6,343 nt of DNA, taken from positions 1 to 6,343 of the forward strand of contig JAEZOG010000122.1 in assembly GCA_023414155.1 (NCBI GenBank). The letters are read 5' to 3'. A program made the translations under genes and the position numbers. This DNA comes from Cyanobacteria bacterium OH_CFB_184. GTDB lineage: Bacteria; Cyanobacteriota; Vampirovibrionia; Gastranaerophilales; Gastranaerophilaceae. How positions within the stretch are numbered: position 1 is the first letter of the stretch; each line of letters starts with the position of its first letter. A model generated the notes under the pieces. That model was not told where the DNA came from, searched no databases, and saw only the letters and a list, made by a program, of their open reading frames with translations. Shown piece by piece: positions 1 to 6,189 of this stretch.

Positions 1-1897
1 TCATTGCAATTAGACCAGTTTCTGTATTGATAGAATCAATAACATTTTTACGTTCGAAATCAAGAAGTTTAAAGTTGCCTTTTGCAATATCCATAGTTAC
101 ATCATATAATGCAGCTGCTTGACCTACATCAGCCCAAGATTCATCTGTTGGGATTGCAATAACTTTTTGATCGCCAATGATGTCTTTTGCTTCTAACAAG
201 ATAGAATCAGGTATACCTTTTAAGAAGTTTGCATAATTAGGGTTTTTCTTTTCGCCAACTATTGTTTGAAGCTGATCTCTCATTTCGTCAGGAGTGTCGC
301 ATTGAGATAAAACCATAATTGTTGGAATAAGGTGTTTAGACCAGTCTCTTGTTTCTTTCCCTTGAAGAGCTTTATTGAAGTGAGGCTCGATGATTTCAAG
401 AGCTTGGAAAGCTTCTTTACTTACTGCAAATTGGAATGTATTTGTTAAGCAGTTGTCGTTTTCATCAGCATATCCCGGAGGAATTACTTTTGGTTTTTCC
501 GCGAATTCAAGGATTTGATTGTCATCAGAAAGTTTCATTATTCCGAAAGTGCCTCTTGCTTCTTCAGCTGGAACTTTTTTCGCGATCATAGCGATTGCTG
601 TTTTGCCTTCGTTCATTTTTTCAGCAGCTTCAGCTATTGCGATAGGCATTCTTGAGATTGAATCGTTCGGGAATATAAATTCGCAGTTTTGATTATCACC
701 AATAGTTTTTTTGTATAAATCGATTGTAAATCCGCCATTACCTTTATTTACACCGCTTTGGTTCAAGTAGAAGTTTACGTTTTTGCCGATTCCAAAGTTC
801 TCTGCAGAACAGTCAAGTAATCCTGCCATATGTAAACTAACAAAAGTAGTTTCCATAGGAGTTAAACCTGTAGGAGTTCTAAAAACACCTTTAGTTGATT
901 GAGCACCATCTACTTCTCCGTGGAGGATACCGCCTGATGCAGCGTTTGTGTATTCAGCTCTGGAACCAAAACCACCTGCTAACATAGCTATTTGGATTTT
1001 ATCAGCGCCTTCTTTTGCAACGAATTTAGGAAGAACGATTTCTTCATTTTTTAATTTTAGTTCGAATTCTTTTATGCTGTCGATGATTTCAGCGTTAAAT
1101 CTTCCATCTTCCATACCGATGATGATCTCGCCGCCGATACCTTCAGACTTTTGAGGAGTTAATTTTTCGACAACAGGTACATTATCAATTGTGAACGGCT
1201 TAAATTCTCTTCCTGGTTTTTTGCCAGCTGCAAGTAGTGTTTCATCTTCTTTCTTTTCAACACTTCCTGCATTTGTAAGAATAACGTTGTCTCCATCTTC
1301 AACAACTGCCATTAATTTACCTTTTGTATTTAAAATTGAAACTTGTTCTTGGTTTTTATTTTTAGGATTCAAAACTACGCTTAGTTTGTGCGTTAAACTA
1401 GGAACTCCTTCAGGAGCAGGAGAATTGACATCTCTTTCTGGTCTTACAGCCATCTCAAATAAAACGTCATTGTTGTGTAATTTTTTTAGTTGAGTTCTTG
1501 CTTCAGTGACTTTTTTGCCATCGTTTTGAATATCGATAGTCGTTTTTATTGCATCATCAAATTTTTGCAATTCAGGAGAGAATCTTGAAATGATTTCGTT
1601 CACGTTCGTAACAGTACCAACGTCTTCGCCGCGTCTGCCATTAGCAGGATCGTTACAGACAGATACTTTATTTGTAGCGTTTGCAAACTCAGTGAATAGT
1701 GCACCTGAGAATGAAATTGTCTTTGCAACTGGAACAACTGTCATTGCTTGAAGAGCCATTGCAAGTTTATCCCCAGATATAGGAGCCGCTTTGAATGGAA
1801 CCACATTAGATTTAGAAATAGGTGAAGTTGTATTGTTAGTCTCTCTCGCTTTTAATTGATTCAAATAAAGCGCATTTGATGTAATGCTTTGGATCAT
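1..1897 (-). CDS. Nucleotidyltransferase-domain protein with long N-terminal extension (3' end cut by window)
   Basis: The frame reads open for 632 codons from ATG 1897-1895 and runs off the window at base 1, so the C-terminus is missing. The start is supported by a strong Shine-Dalgarno site six bases upstream. Residues about 300-600 look like a nucleotidyltransferase of the sugar-1-phosphate pyrophosphorylase fold, which joins an NTP and a sugar phosphate to give an NDP-sugar. Visible motifs are LAGGFGSR (306-313, nucleotide-binding loop), a lysine at 336 that may match the KP of the usual signature, FPND (409-412, metal-ligand aspartate at the usual GD position), EKP (467-469) and WADVG (588-592). 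Residues 1-300 match nothing I recognise: a Ser/Thr/Asn-rich start, VPFKAAP (33-39), ISFSGA (61-66), a helical stretch (about 98-142) and a probable beta-rich stretch (168-210). No signal peptide is seen. About half the Asn codons are AAC, suggesting higher expression than its neighbours. The fold is fairly secure; the substrate is unknown. Confidence 0.8.
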   Translation of the reverse strand, partial: MIQSITSNALYLNQLKARETNNTTSPISKSNVVPFKAAPISGDKLAMALQAMTVVPVAKTISFSGALFTEFANATNKVSVCNDPANGRRGEDVGTVTNVNEIISRFSPELQKFDDAIKTTIDIQNDGKKVTEARTQLKKLHNNDVLFEMAVRPERDVNSPAPEGVPSLTHKLSVVLNPKNKNQEQVSILNTKGKLMAVVEDGDNVILTNAGSVEKKEDETLLAAGKKPGREFKPFTIDNVPVVEKLTPQKSEGIGGEIIIGMEDGRFNAEIIDSIKEFELKLKNEEIVLPKFVAKEGADKIQIAMLAGGFGSRAEYTNAASGGILHGEVDGAQSTKGVFRTPTGLTPMETTFVSLHMAGLLDCSAENFGIGKNVNFYLNQSGVNKGNGGFTIDLYKKTIGDNQNCEFIFPNDSISRMPIAIAEAAEKMNEGKTAIAMIAKKVPAEEARGTFGIMKLSDDNQILEFAEKPKVIPPGYADENDNCLTNTFQFAVSKEAFQALEIIEPHFNKALQGKETRDWSKHLIPTIMVLSQCDTPDEMRDQLQTIVGEKKNPNYANFLKGIPDSILLEAKDIIGDQKVIAIPTDESWADVGQAAALYDVTMDIAKGNFKLLDFERKNVIDSINTETGLIAM

Positions 1898-1903
1898 TGT
1901 TTT

Positions 1904-1910
1904 CTCCTTA
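1904..1910 (-). promoter_or_regulatory. Shine-Dalgarno site of the nucleotidyltransferase gene
   Basis: On the minus strand the sequence is TAAGGAG, six bases before ATG 1897-1895. It is the best ribosome binding site in the window and fixes the start of the long N-terminal extension. Confidence 0.85.
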
Positions 1911-1971
1911 GTTTTCAACTTTTAAATTAGAATGCAATACTATCAAACCACCTAAAAAAAACATGTGCTAT

Positions 1972-2000
1972 TTTTTAAACCAATTATGAAGAAATGTAAA
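1972..2000 (-). promoter_or_regulatory. Candidate promoter of the nucleotidyltransferase gene
   Basis: On the minus strand, TTTACA (2000-1995, 5/6 to the -35 consensus) is separated by 17 bases from TAAAAA (1977-1972, 4/6 to the -10 consensus). Transcription would begin near 1965, giving a leader of about 70 bases. A/T-tracts lie directly upstream, where an UP element would sit. Other weak matches exist nearby, for example CATAAT at 1988-1983, so this is only the best of several. Confidence 0.3.
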
Positions 2001-2006
2001 AGCGGA

Positions 2007-2127
2007 TTTTTTGTATTTTTTTAAATTTTTGAGAAGATTTTTACAGATTTTGAGTTTTTTTTGAAAAAAAAATAAAAAAACGTGAAAAATTTTGTATTTT
2101 TTGCCCTTTTTTCTTAAAAAGTAAAAA
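2007..2127. other. Phased A/T-tracts, probable intrinsically bent DNA
   Basis: At least twelve runs of four to eight A or T occupy this stretch. Their centres fall near 2010, 2019, 2028, 2040, 2050, 2059, 2068, 2077, 2087, 2100, 2110, 2118 and 2125, mostly 9 to 10 bases apart and so close to one helical turn. A-tracts spaced this way are known to bend DNA. The stretch lies upstream of the nucleotidyltransferase promoter candidate, so it may stimulate transcription or bind a nucleoid protein; that role is inferred. Confidence 0.5.
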
Positions 2128-2152
2128 GCTATGAATTTAGGGGTTCATAGCT
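2123..2152 (-). terminator. Hairpin followed by U-run (terminator or attenuator candidate)
   Basis: A perfect inverted repeat has arms AGCTATGAA (2127-2135) and TTCATAGCT (2144-2152) around an 8-base loop. Read on the minus strand, the stem runs into five T (2127-2123), as in an intrinsic terminator. On the plus strand no T-run follows. The stem has only three G-C pairs, so it would be weak. No convincing gene lies upstream on the minus strand within this gap. It could end a short RNA, or terminate transcription entering the nucleotidyltransferase gene from upstream. Confidence 0.4.
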
Positions 2153-2244
2153 ATAGATTAGGGATATGTGTATCGTCGTCTTCTAAGGAGTATAGTTGTA
2201 TTCTAACAATCAAAGCATTTTCTGAAATCATACATACTTATGAA

Positions 2245-2271
2245 TAATTTATTTTTAATAAATTAATTTTT
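2245..2271 (+). repeat. AT-only inverted repeat followed by T-run
   Basis: TAATTTATT (2245-2253) and AATAAATTA (2257-2265) form a 9-bp stem with a 3-base loop and no G-C pair, followed on the plus strand by five T at 2267-2271. In DNA this AT-rich such pairing can arise by chance, and a stem without G-C pairs is a poor terminator. It is recorded as structure only. Confidence 0.3.
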
Positions 2272-2284
2272 CGTATAAAAGTAG

Positions 2285-2317
2285 TATGAAAAGACTGTTT
2301 AAATGATTATTTTCATA
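2285..2317. repeat. Dyad upstream of the TPR gene, possible operator
   Basis: TATGAAAA (2285-2292) is repeated inverted as TTTTCATA (2310-2317) with a 17-base spacer. It is centred about 65 bases upstream of the -10 box of the TPR gene, a position where a regulator could bind. No known operator consensus is recognised. Confidence 0.2.
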
Positions 2318-2364
2318 GAATGCCTGACTATCCACATTACTAGGGTTTATTTTTTAGAATGTTG

Positions 2365-2370
2365 TATAAT
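2365..2370 (+). promoter_or_regulatory. -10 box of the TPR-protein gene
   Basis: A perfect TATAAT lies 30 bases before the start codon, placing transcription start near 2377 and giving a leader of about 24 bases. The sequence 16 to 18 bases upstream (around AGGGTT, 2342-2347) is not a good -35 box, so the promoter may be weak or need an activator. Confidence 0.5.
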
Positions 2371-2389
2371 AAGAATGATCTGTTTAATC

Positions 2390-2394
2390 AAGGA
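2390..2394 (+). promoter_or_regulatory. Shine-Dalgarno site of the TPR-protein gene
   Basis: AAGGA lies six bases before ATG 2401. An in-frame TGA at 2395-2397 excludes any upstream start, so the start codon is secure. Confidence 0.75.
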
Positions 2395-2400
2395 TGAAAA

Positions 2401-3801
2401 ATGAAGTTACAAACTCTTTTAGAACAAGCTCAACTTTTTTCAGATAATGAAAATTATGAAAAATCATACGAGCTTTTAAAAACTGCGTATGAGATGGATA
2501 AAAAAAATCCTGAAACTCTGGAGAAAATTGCTATTCAGGCAAAAATACTCGATATGAAGGAAGATGCTGCAAAGTATTGGGAAGAATTAATCCTTGCAGA
2601 TCCAAATAACCTTCTTGCTTATTCTGAATTGCAGGACATATATTTTTCTGAAAATAAATATAAATATTATTTAACAAGAGCAAAAGTCAAAATCTTGCAC
2701 GAAAATCTTGCACAAGCAGTTCCTGATTATAAAAAAGCTCTTGATAATACAAATATTGATAATGAAATAGTCGAAGCTAGGCATTTGCTCGCTAGAGCTT
2801 ATGAGTTTTTGAATAAGCCAATGAATGCAATTGATGAGTATTACAAAATAATTGCGATTGAAGAAGATTTATCAGTTTATTTAAAAATGGCAGAGCTATA
2901 TGCATCTATGGGAGATAAACATTCTGCTGTTAATATTCTAAGCAAAGCTTCAGCAGCTTATCCAGATGACATGCATTTAAAAGAAACTCTTGCCGGGTTC
3001 TTATTAGAAACAAATCAGCTGGATGATGCACTTGAACATGTGCAGTCTGATTTAACTAAAGCTAAAATATATCTTTCAAAAGGTGAAAATGAAAAAGCAT
3101 TTGAGGTTCTTTCTTCAGTCAAAGATACTAAATCATCAAATTATTTTGCTTTGATGGCAGAATACTATTTTAATAAAAAAGAATTTGAACAGTGTCTTGA
3201 AAATGTTATGGAGTTTAAAAAGTTAGAGCCAATGAGTCCATTAACGTATCAGATGATGGCGCTGGTAAATGAAGAACAAGAAGATATGTTTAACGCTCAT
3301 TATAACTGGGGCAGATTTTACCTTCAAAAAAGAGACTATGATATGGCGTTAAATGAATTTTTGCAAGCGCATACTCTTGATAACAAAAATGCTCAAGTCA
3401 TAAAAGAAATAATAAATATAAATGAAGGCAAAGGCGATGATTCCAGCTTGATGGAGTTCTATGAAAAGCTTCTTGCAGCTGACCCTCAAAATCAATCAGC
3501 TATGAAAAAACTAGCAAAAATATATGAGCAAATGTATGAGTTCAAAAATGCGCTTGATTTTTATTTGAAAGTTGAAGAATTGAATAATAAAGATTATCAG
3601 GTTTTTAAAGACATCGGATTTTGCTATGAAAAGTTGAGAAAAGAAGCTCAGGCAAAAAGTTATTATCAAAAATACGTTGATAAAGCTCCTTTGAGCGAAG
3701 ATACAGAGTCTGTAAAACAAAAAATATCGAAAATGTCAGATGAAGATGCTCCAGAAGACGAAGGATTTTTGGAGAAAATTATGAAAATGTTTTCAAGATA
3801 A
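2401..3801 (+). CDS. TPR-repeat protein
   Basis: The 466-residue protein consists almost entirely of helix-turn-helix tetratricopeptide repeats, which make a curved superhelix that binds other proteins. The clearest 34-residue units are at about 5-38, 38-71, 124-157, 158-190, 247-280, 295-330, 331-364, 365-397 and 398-431; they show the alternating small and large hydrophobic pattern, with DP or DN at several repeat ends. Residues 446-454 form a short acidic linker, followed by an amphipathic tail of about 12 residues rich in Lys, Met and Phe. There is no signal peptide or membrane segment, so it is probably cytoplasmic, with the tail perhaps contacting a membrane or partner. No enzymatic domain is seen. 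It stands alone with its own promoter and converges on the glycosyltransferase pair, so context does not reveal its partner. TPR identity is secure; specific function is unknown. Confidence 0.9.
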   Translation: MKLQTLLEQAQLFSDNENYEKSYELLKTAYEMDKKNPETLEKIAIQAKILDMKEDAAKYWEELILADPNNLLAYSELQDIYFSENKYKYYLTRAKVKILHENLAQAVPDYKKALDNTNIDNEIVEARHLLARAYEFLNKPMNAIDEYYKIIAIEEDLSVYLKMAELYASMGDKHSAVNILSKASAAYPDDMHLKETLAGFLLETNQLDDALEHVQSDLTKAKIYLSKGENEKAFEVLSSVKDTKSSNYFALMAEYYFNKKEFEQCLENVMEFKKLEPMSPLTYQMMALVNEEQEDMFNAHYNWGRFYLQKRDYDMALNEFLQAHTLDNKNAQVIKEIININEGKGDDSSLMEFYEKLLAADPQNQSAMKKLAKIYEQMYEFKNALDFYLKVEELNNKDYQVFKDIGFCYEKLRKEAQAKSYYQKYVDKAPLSEDTESVKQKISKMSDEDAPEDEGFLEKIMKMFSR

Positions 3802-3802
3802 A

Positions 3803-5026
3803 TTAAGTTATTAAATCGGTTATAATTTTTTCTATAGTGGGATTTTCTATGGAAAAGTCTTTTTCTGTTATTGAATGAAATAGATTTGGTATGGCATAGG
3901 TATTTTGCCTTTTTTCCAAAAGGTAACTAGTTAAATCGAAATAAAGTAAATTTGGTTCTGCCAAAGTCATAATTATAACTTCTGGTTTCAATTTTTCTAT
4001 TTCATCTTTGTGAAAAATCTCTATGCCATATAGAGTCGATCCTTTTTTGTTTTTGTTTCCATCTATTATTCCAAGTATGTTTAAATTTGCAAGAAGGTTA
4101 TCTTTTAATATCTTTTCTGCGAATATTCCTGCTCCATATAAATATATTTTTTTCTTTTCAATTGATTTTAATAGGTTTGTTTTTTGACCCTCTAACATTT
4201 CTAAATCATATATTTTTTGCTTATATTCAAGAGCTTGAGCTAAAAAGATGGGGTACTTTTTTTTATCTAATTTTTTTAAGTTTATTAATAATGAGTTTTT
4301 AAAGTTTCTTTCATCTACTCTTGTTATATTCTTTTTTATTCTTCCAATATAACTTTGAGGATGGATTTGCCAGTATGTTAGTCTTTCATTTATGTAAAAA
4401 ACTTCAGAAAGATAGGTTAATTGTGCACCTATCCACCAATCTAAATATGGTTTTATCGGAGAATTAAAATTGCATTTTTTTAAAAGTTTTTTCTCCACAA
4501 TCATGCACGAAAAAGTTGGTATTGTTGTTGTTATAATAAAATACTTTGATATGTTTTCAGGTTTTGTGATTTTCTTGGAGAGCAATCGGCATCTATTAAC
4601 GTGAGGCTGCAAGATGTTAATTTGGTTTTCATCTCCAAACATTTCTATATCTGTATAGATTGTTTTTGCTTCCGGGTATTTGTTTAAGTATTCTACTTTT
4701 TTTTCTAAGTTGTCATTTGTCCAATAATCATCGCTTTCTAAAAAAGCTATATATTTTCCTTTAGCGTTTTTAAGTCCGAGCTGTAGAGTTTCTGATAGGC
4801 CTTTGTTCTCATTGTTTTTGTGTTGTAAAAGACGAATATTCTTATGGTTTTGAGTATATTTTTTGATTATTTCAACAGAATTATCGGTTGATCCATCGTC
4901 GATTATCAAAAGTTCCCAGTTTTTGTAAGTTTGATTTAGCACTGACTCTATAGTTTTTTCTATAAAATGCGCATAATTATAGCTTGCAGTCAGAATGCTT
5001 ATAAGAGGTGCTTTTGAGTGTGTCAT
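3803..5026 (-). CDS. Family 2 glycosyltransferase with C-terminal Rossmann-like domain
   Basis: A 407-residue protein. Residues 7-230 are a GT-A fold family 2 glycosyltransferase, which moves a sugar from a nucleotide-sugar donor to an acceptor on the cytoplasmic side. Visible are the opening strand ISILTASYNYAHFI (9-22), DDGSTD (43-48) for nucleotide binding, ESDD (97-100) in the metal-binding DXD position, and DWW (196-198) near where the catalytic base is expected. A helical linker (about 260-290) leads to a second domain with YGAGIFAEKIL (297-307), a strand ending in IDG (321-323) and EVIIMT (349-354). This resembles the dinucleotide-binding-like modules of PglD-type and FkbM-associated proteins. 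No membrane helix is seen. The Shine-Dalgarno site is poor (AGG at 5039-5037). It follows the 300-residue glycosyltransferase by 68 bp and probably works with it on a surface polysaccharide. The sugar is unknown. Confidence 0.88.
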   Translation of the reverse strand: MTHSKAPLISILTASYNYAHFIEKTIESVLNQTYKNWELLIIDDGSTDNSVEIIKKYTQNHKNIRLLQHKNNENKGLSETLQLGLKNAKGKYIAFLESDDYWTNDNLEKKVEYLNKYPEAKTIYTDIEMFGDENQINILQPHVNRCRLLSKKITKPENISKYFIITTTIPTFSCMIVEKKLLKKCNFNSPIKPYLDWWIGAQLTYLSEVFYINERLTYWQIHPQSYIGRIKKNITRVDERNFKNSLLINLKKLDKKKYPIFLAQALEYKQKIYDLEMLEGQKTNLLKSIEKKKIYLYGAGIFAEKILKDNLLANLNILGIIDGNKNKKGSTLYGIEIFHKDEIEKLKPEVIIMTLAEPNLLYFDLTSYLLEKRQNTYAIPNLFHSITEKDFSIENPTIEKIITDLIT

Positions 5027-5061
5027 AAAATATTAACCTGAATAATTCTTTTGATTATTTT

Positions 5062-5089
5062 ATCATAGTTTTGAAGAATAATTGCCCAA
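5062..5089 (-). promoter_or_regulatory. Possible internal promoter between the two glycosyltransferase genes
   Basis: On the minus strand TATGAT (5067-5062, 5/6 to the -10 consensus) lies 16 bases after TTGGGC (5089-5084, 3/6 to the -35 consensus). It would start transcription about 30 bases before the 407-residue enzyme. The 68-bp gap is wide for a tight operon and holds no clear terminator, so either read-through or independent transcription is possible. Confidence 0.25.
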
Positions 5090-5094
5090 ATAGT

Positions 5095-5997
5095 TTAGGC
5101 ATCGATAGTTATTTGTTCTTTGTATATTTTTTCGAATTCTTTAGCATATTGTTCTTTAACTTCAAGATCAGTTATTTTTTTGTACCAATAGATTAGAGTG
5201 TTTTTTTTATGTGTTTGGAAGTATTTTTCGTAGTCTTTATAAATATTTTGGTTTTTTAATAATTGTTCTATAAGGTCAAGAATCTTATAAAAATCCATTT
5301 TTTTGAGATCAGCCCCACAGGTAGTAGAAGTGGTAGAAGCTTTTCTGTAGTTATAAAGTTTTTTTCTTGTGTAAGAAATCCTTTTTGCTTTTATGAAGCT
5401 TTCATAAAAAAATAAGTTATCTTCAAAAAAAAGTCCTTCAGGGAAAAGAATGTTATTCTTTGATAAAAACGTTTTTTTGTATATTTTGTGCCAGGGAGCA
5501 ACTGATATTCTAAATAGGAAATCAGAAGTTGCGTTAAAATCAAAAACGTTGCTATCAAGGCTCGTCGGGAACAAGTTTAAAGTCAGATAGGGGTCGTCAG
5601 GGCACATATTGCCTGTTGAATCGTCAAATGTGTTTATTCCGCACATAGAGATGTCTGTTTTGTTATTAAAAGCGTTATCGTACAGCTCTTCAAACATTGT
5701 AGGTTCAACATAATCATCAGAATCAACAAAGCCGATATATTCACCTTTTGCGATTTTTATTCCAAGATTTCTTGCGCTGGATTGTCCTTTGTTTTCTTGG
5801 TTTAAAACAATAAATCTTTTATCTTCTTGTTTGTATTTGTTCAAAATGCTTAGAGAATCATCCGTTGAACCATCATTGACACAGATGATTTCTATATCTG
5901 TAAGCGTCTGAGTTTTGAGACTTGTCAGGCATTTTTCCAGATACATTGAAGTATTATAAACAGGAACTATTATGGAAATTTTAATACTTTTTTTCAT
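5095..5997 (-). CDS. Family 2 glycosyltransferase
   Basis: A 300-residue GT-A fold glycosyltransferase, the usual length for single-domain family 2 enzymes of capsule, exopolysaccharide or LPS synthesis. Visible in order are ISIIVPVYNTSMYLEKCL (7-24), VNDGSTD (40-46) for nucleotide binding, the GQSSARNLGI stretch (71-80), DSDD (92-95) as the metal-binding DXD motif, WHKIYKKTF (169-177), FED (191-193) with the likely catalytic aspartate, and YNYR (215-218) with a following Ser/Thr run. All hallmark residues are present, so it should be active. No signal peptide or membrane helix is seen; it likely works at the inner face of the membrane. It is the first gene of a same-strand pair with the 407-residue enzyme, and about 190 bp separate it from divergent gpmI. 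The Shine-Dalgarno site before ATG 5997-5995 is weak. Donor and acceptor cannot be inferred. Confidence 0.93.
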   Translation of the reverse strand: MKKSIKISIIVPVYNTSMYLEKCLTSLKTQTLTDIEIICVNDGSTDDSLSILNKYKQEDKRFIVLNQENKGQSSARNLGIKIAKGEYIGFVDSDDYVEPTMFEELYDNAFNNKTDISMCGINTFDDSTGNMCPDDPYLTLNLFPTSLDSNVFDFNATSDFLFRISVAPWHKIYKKTFLSKNNILFPEGLFFEDNLFFYESFIKAKRISYTRKKLYNYRKASTTSTTCGADLKKMDFYKILDLIEQLLKNQNIYKDYEKYFQTHKKNTLIYWYKKITDLEVKEQYAKEFEKIYKEQITIDA

Positions 5998-6009
5998 CTA
6001 ATTTATCTT

Positions 6010-6027
6010 ATTATAATTTTCAGTATA
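6010..6027 (-). promoter_or_regulatory. Candidate -10 elements of the glycosyltransferase pair
   Basis: Two -10-like boxes occur on the minus strand: TATACT (6027-6022) and a perfect TATAAT (6015-6010). The first would give a leader of about 18 bases; the second would leave only about six bases before the ATG, nearly leaderless. Neither has a convincing -35 box, so the exact promoter is uncertain. Confidence 0.35.
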
Positions 6028-6079
6028 ATAAACCATTTTTCTAGTTGATACTAAGTTTTTATAAAGAAATCGAATAGAA

Positions 6080-6108
6080 TTGATACAAAACTCTTTAAGT
6101 TTTTTATT
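6080..6108 (+). promoter_or_regulatory. Candidate gpmI promoter
   Basis: TTGATA (6080-6085, 5/6 to the -35 consensus) is followed after 17 bases by TTTATT (6103-6108, 4/6 to the -10 consensus). Start would fall near 6115, with a leader of about 75 bases. GATAAT at 6116-6121 and TTGATT at 6132-6137 are competing weak elements in this AT-rich stretch. Confidence 0.3.
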
Positions 6109-6175
6109 TATAGGGGATAATATTAATGTAATTGATTTACGACGTTAAAGTGTTTAAAAAATATTGAAAATAGTA

Positions 6176-6182
6176 AGAAGGA
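6176..6182 (+). promoter_or_regulatory. Shine-Dalgarno site of gpmI
   Basis: AGAAGGA lies seven bases before ATG 6190, a good match and spacing that supports this start codon. Confidence 0.8.
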
Positions 6183-6189
6183 AAAAAAG

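Noticed and set aside
1..4. Apparent ATGA at the very edge, suggesting the nucleotidyltransferase might end here
   Set aside because: The TGA is out of frame: the last complete codon is ATG at 4-2, and the gene continues beyond the window.
948..1493. Two plus-strand open frames (948-1154 and 1191-1493)
   Set aside because: They lie entirely inside the minus-strand nucleotidyltransferase gene, lack Shine-Dalgarno sites, and have Ser/Leu/Phe-rich sequence typical of antisense reading.
2151..2231. Short minus-strand open frame of 26 codons ending right at the hairpin
   Set aside because: The placement of stop, hairpin and U-run is suggestive, but there is no ribosome binding site, the frame is too short to judge, and it overlaps the opposite-strand frame.
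2131..2247. Short plus-strand open frame of 38 codons in the intergenic region
   Set aside because: There is no Shine-Dalgarno site, the start codon is inside the 9-bp hairpin, and the product resembles nothing known.
3511..3720. Minus-strand open frame of 69 codons inside the TPR gene
   Set aside because: It is antisense to well-formed TPR repeats, and its Phe/Ile-rich composition is an artefact of AT-rich antisense codons.
4087..4302. Plus-strand open frame of 71 codons that looks hydrophobic
   Set aside because: It is antisense to the 407-residue glycosyltransferase; the apparent membrane character comes from reading Lys/Asn/Glu codons backwards.
5041..5061. AT-rich inverted repeat (AATAAT ... 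ATTATT) between the glycosyltransferase genes
   Set aside because: It has six-base arms with no G-C pairs and no following T-run on the minus strand, so chance is a sufficient explanation.
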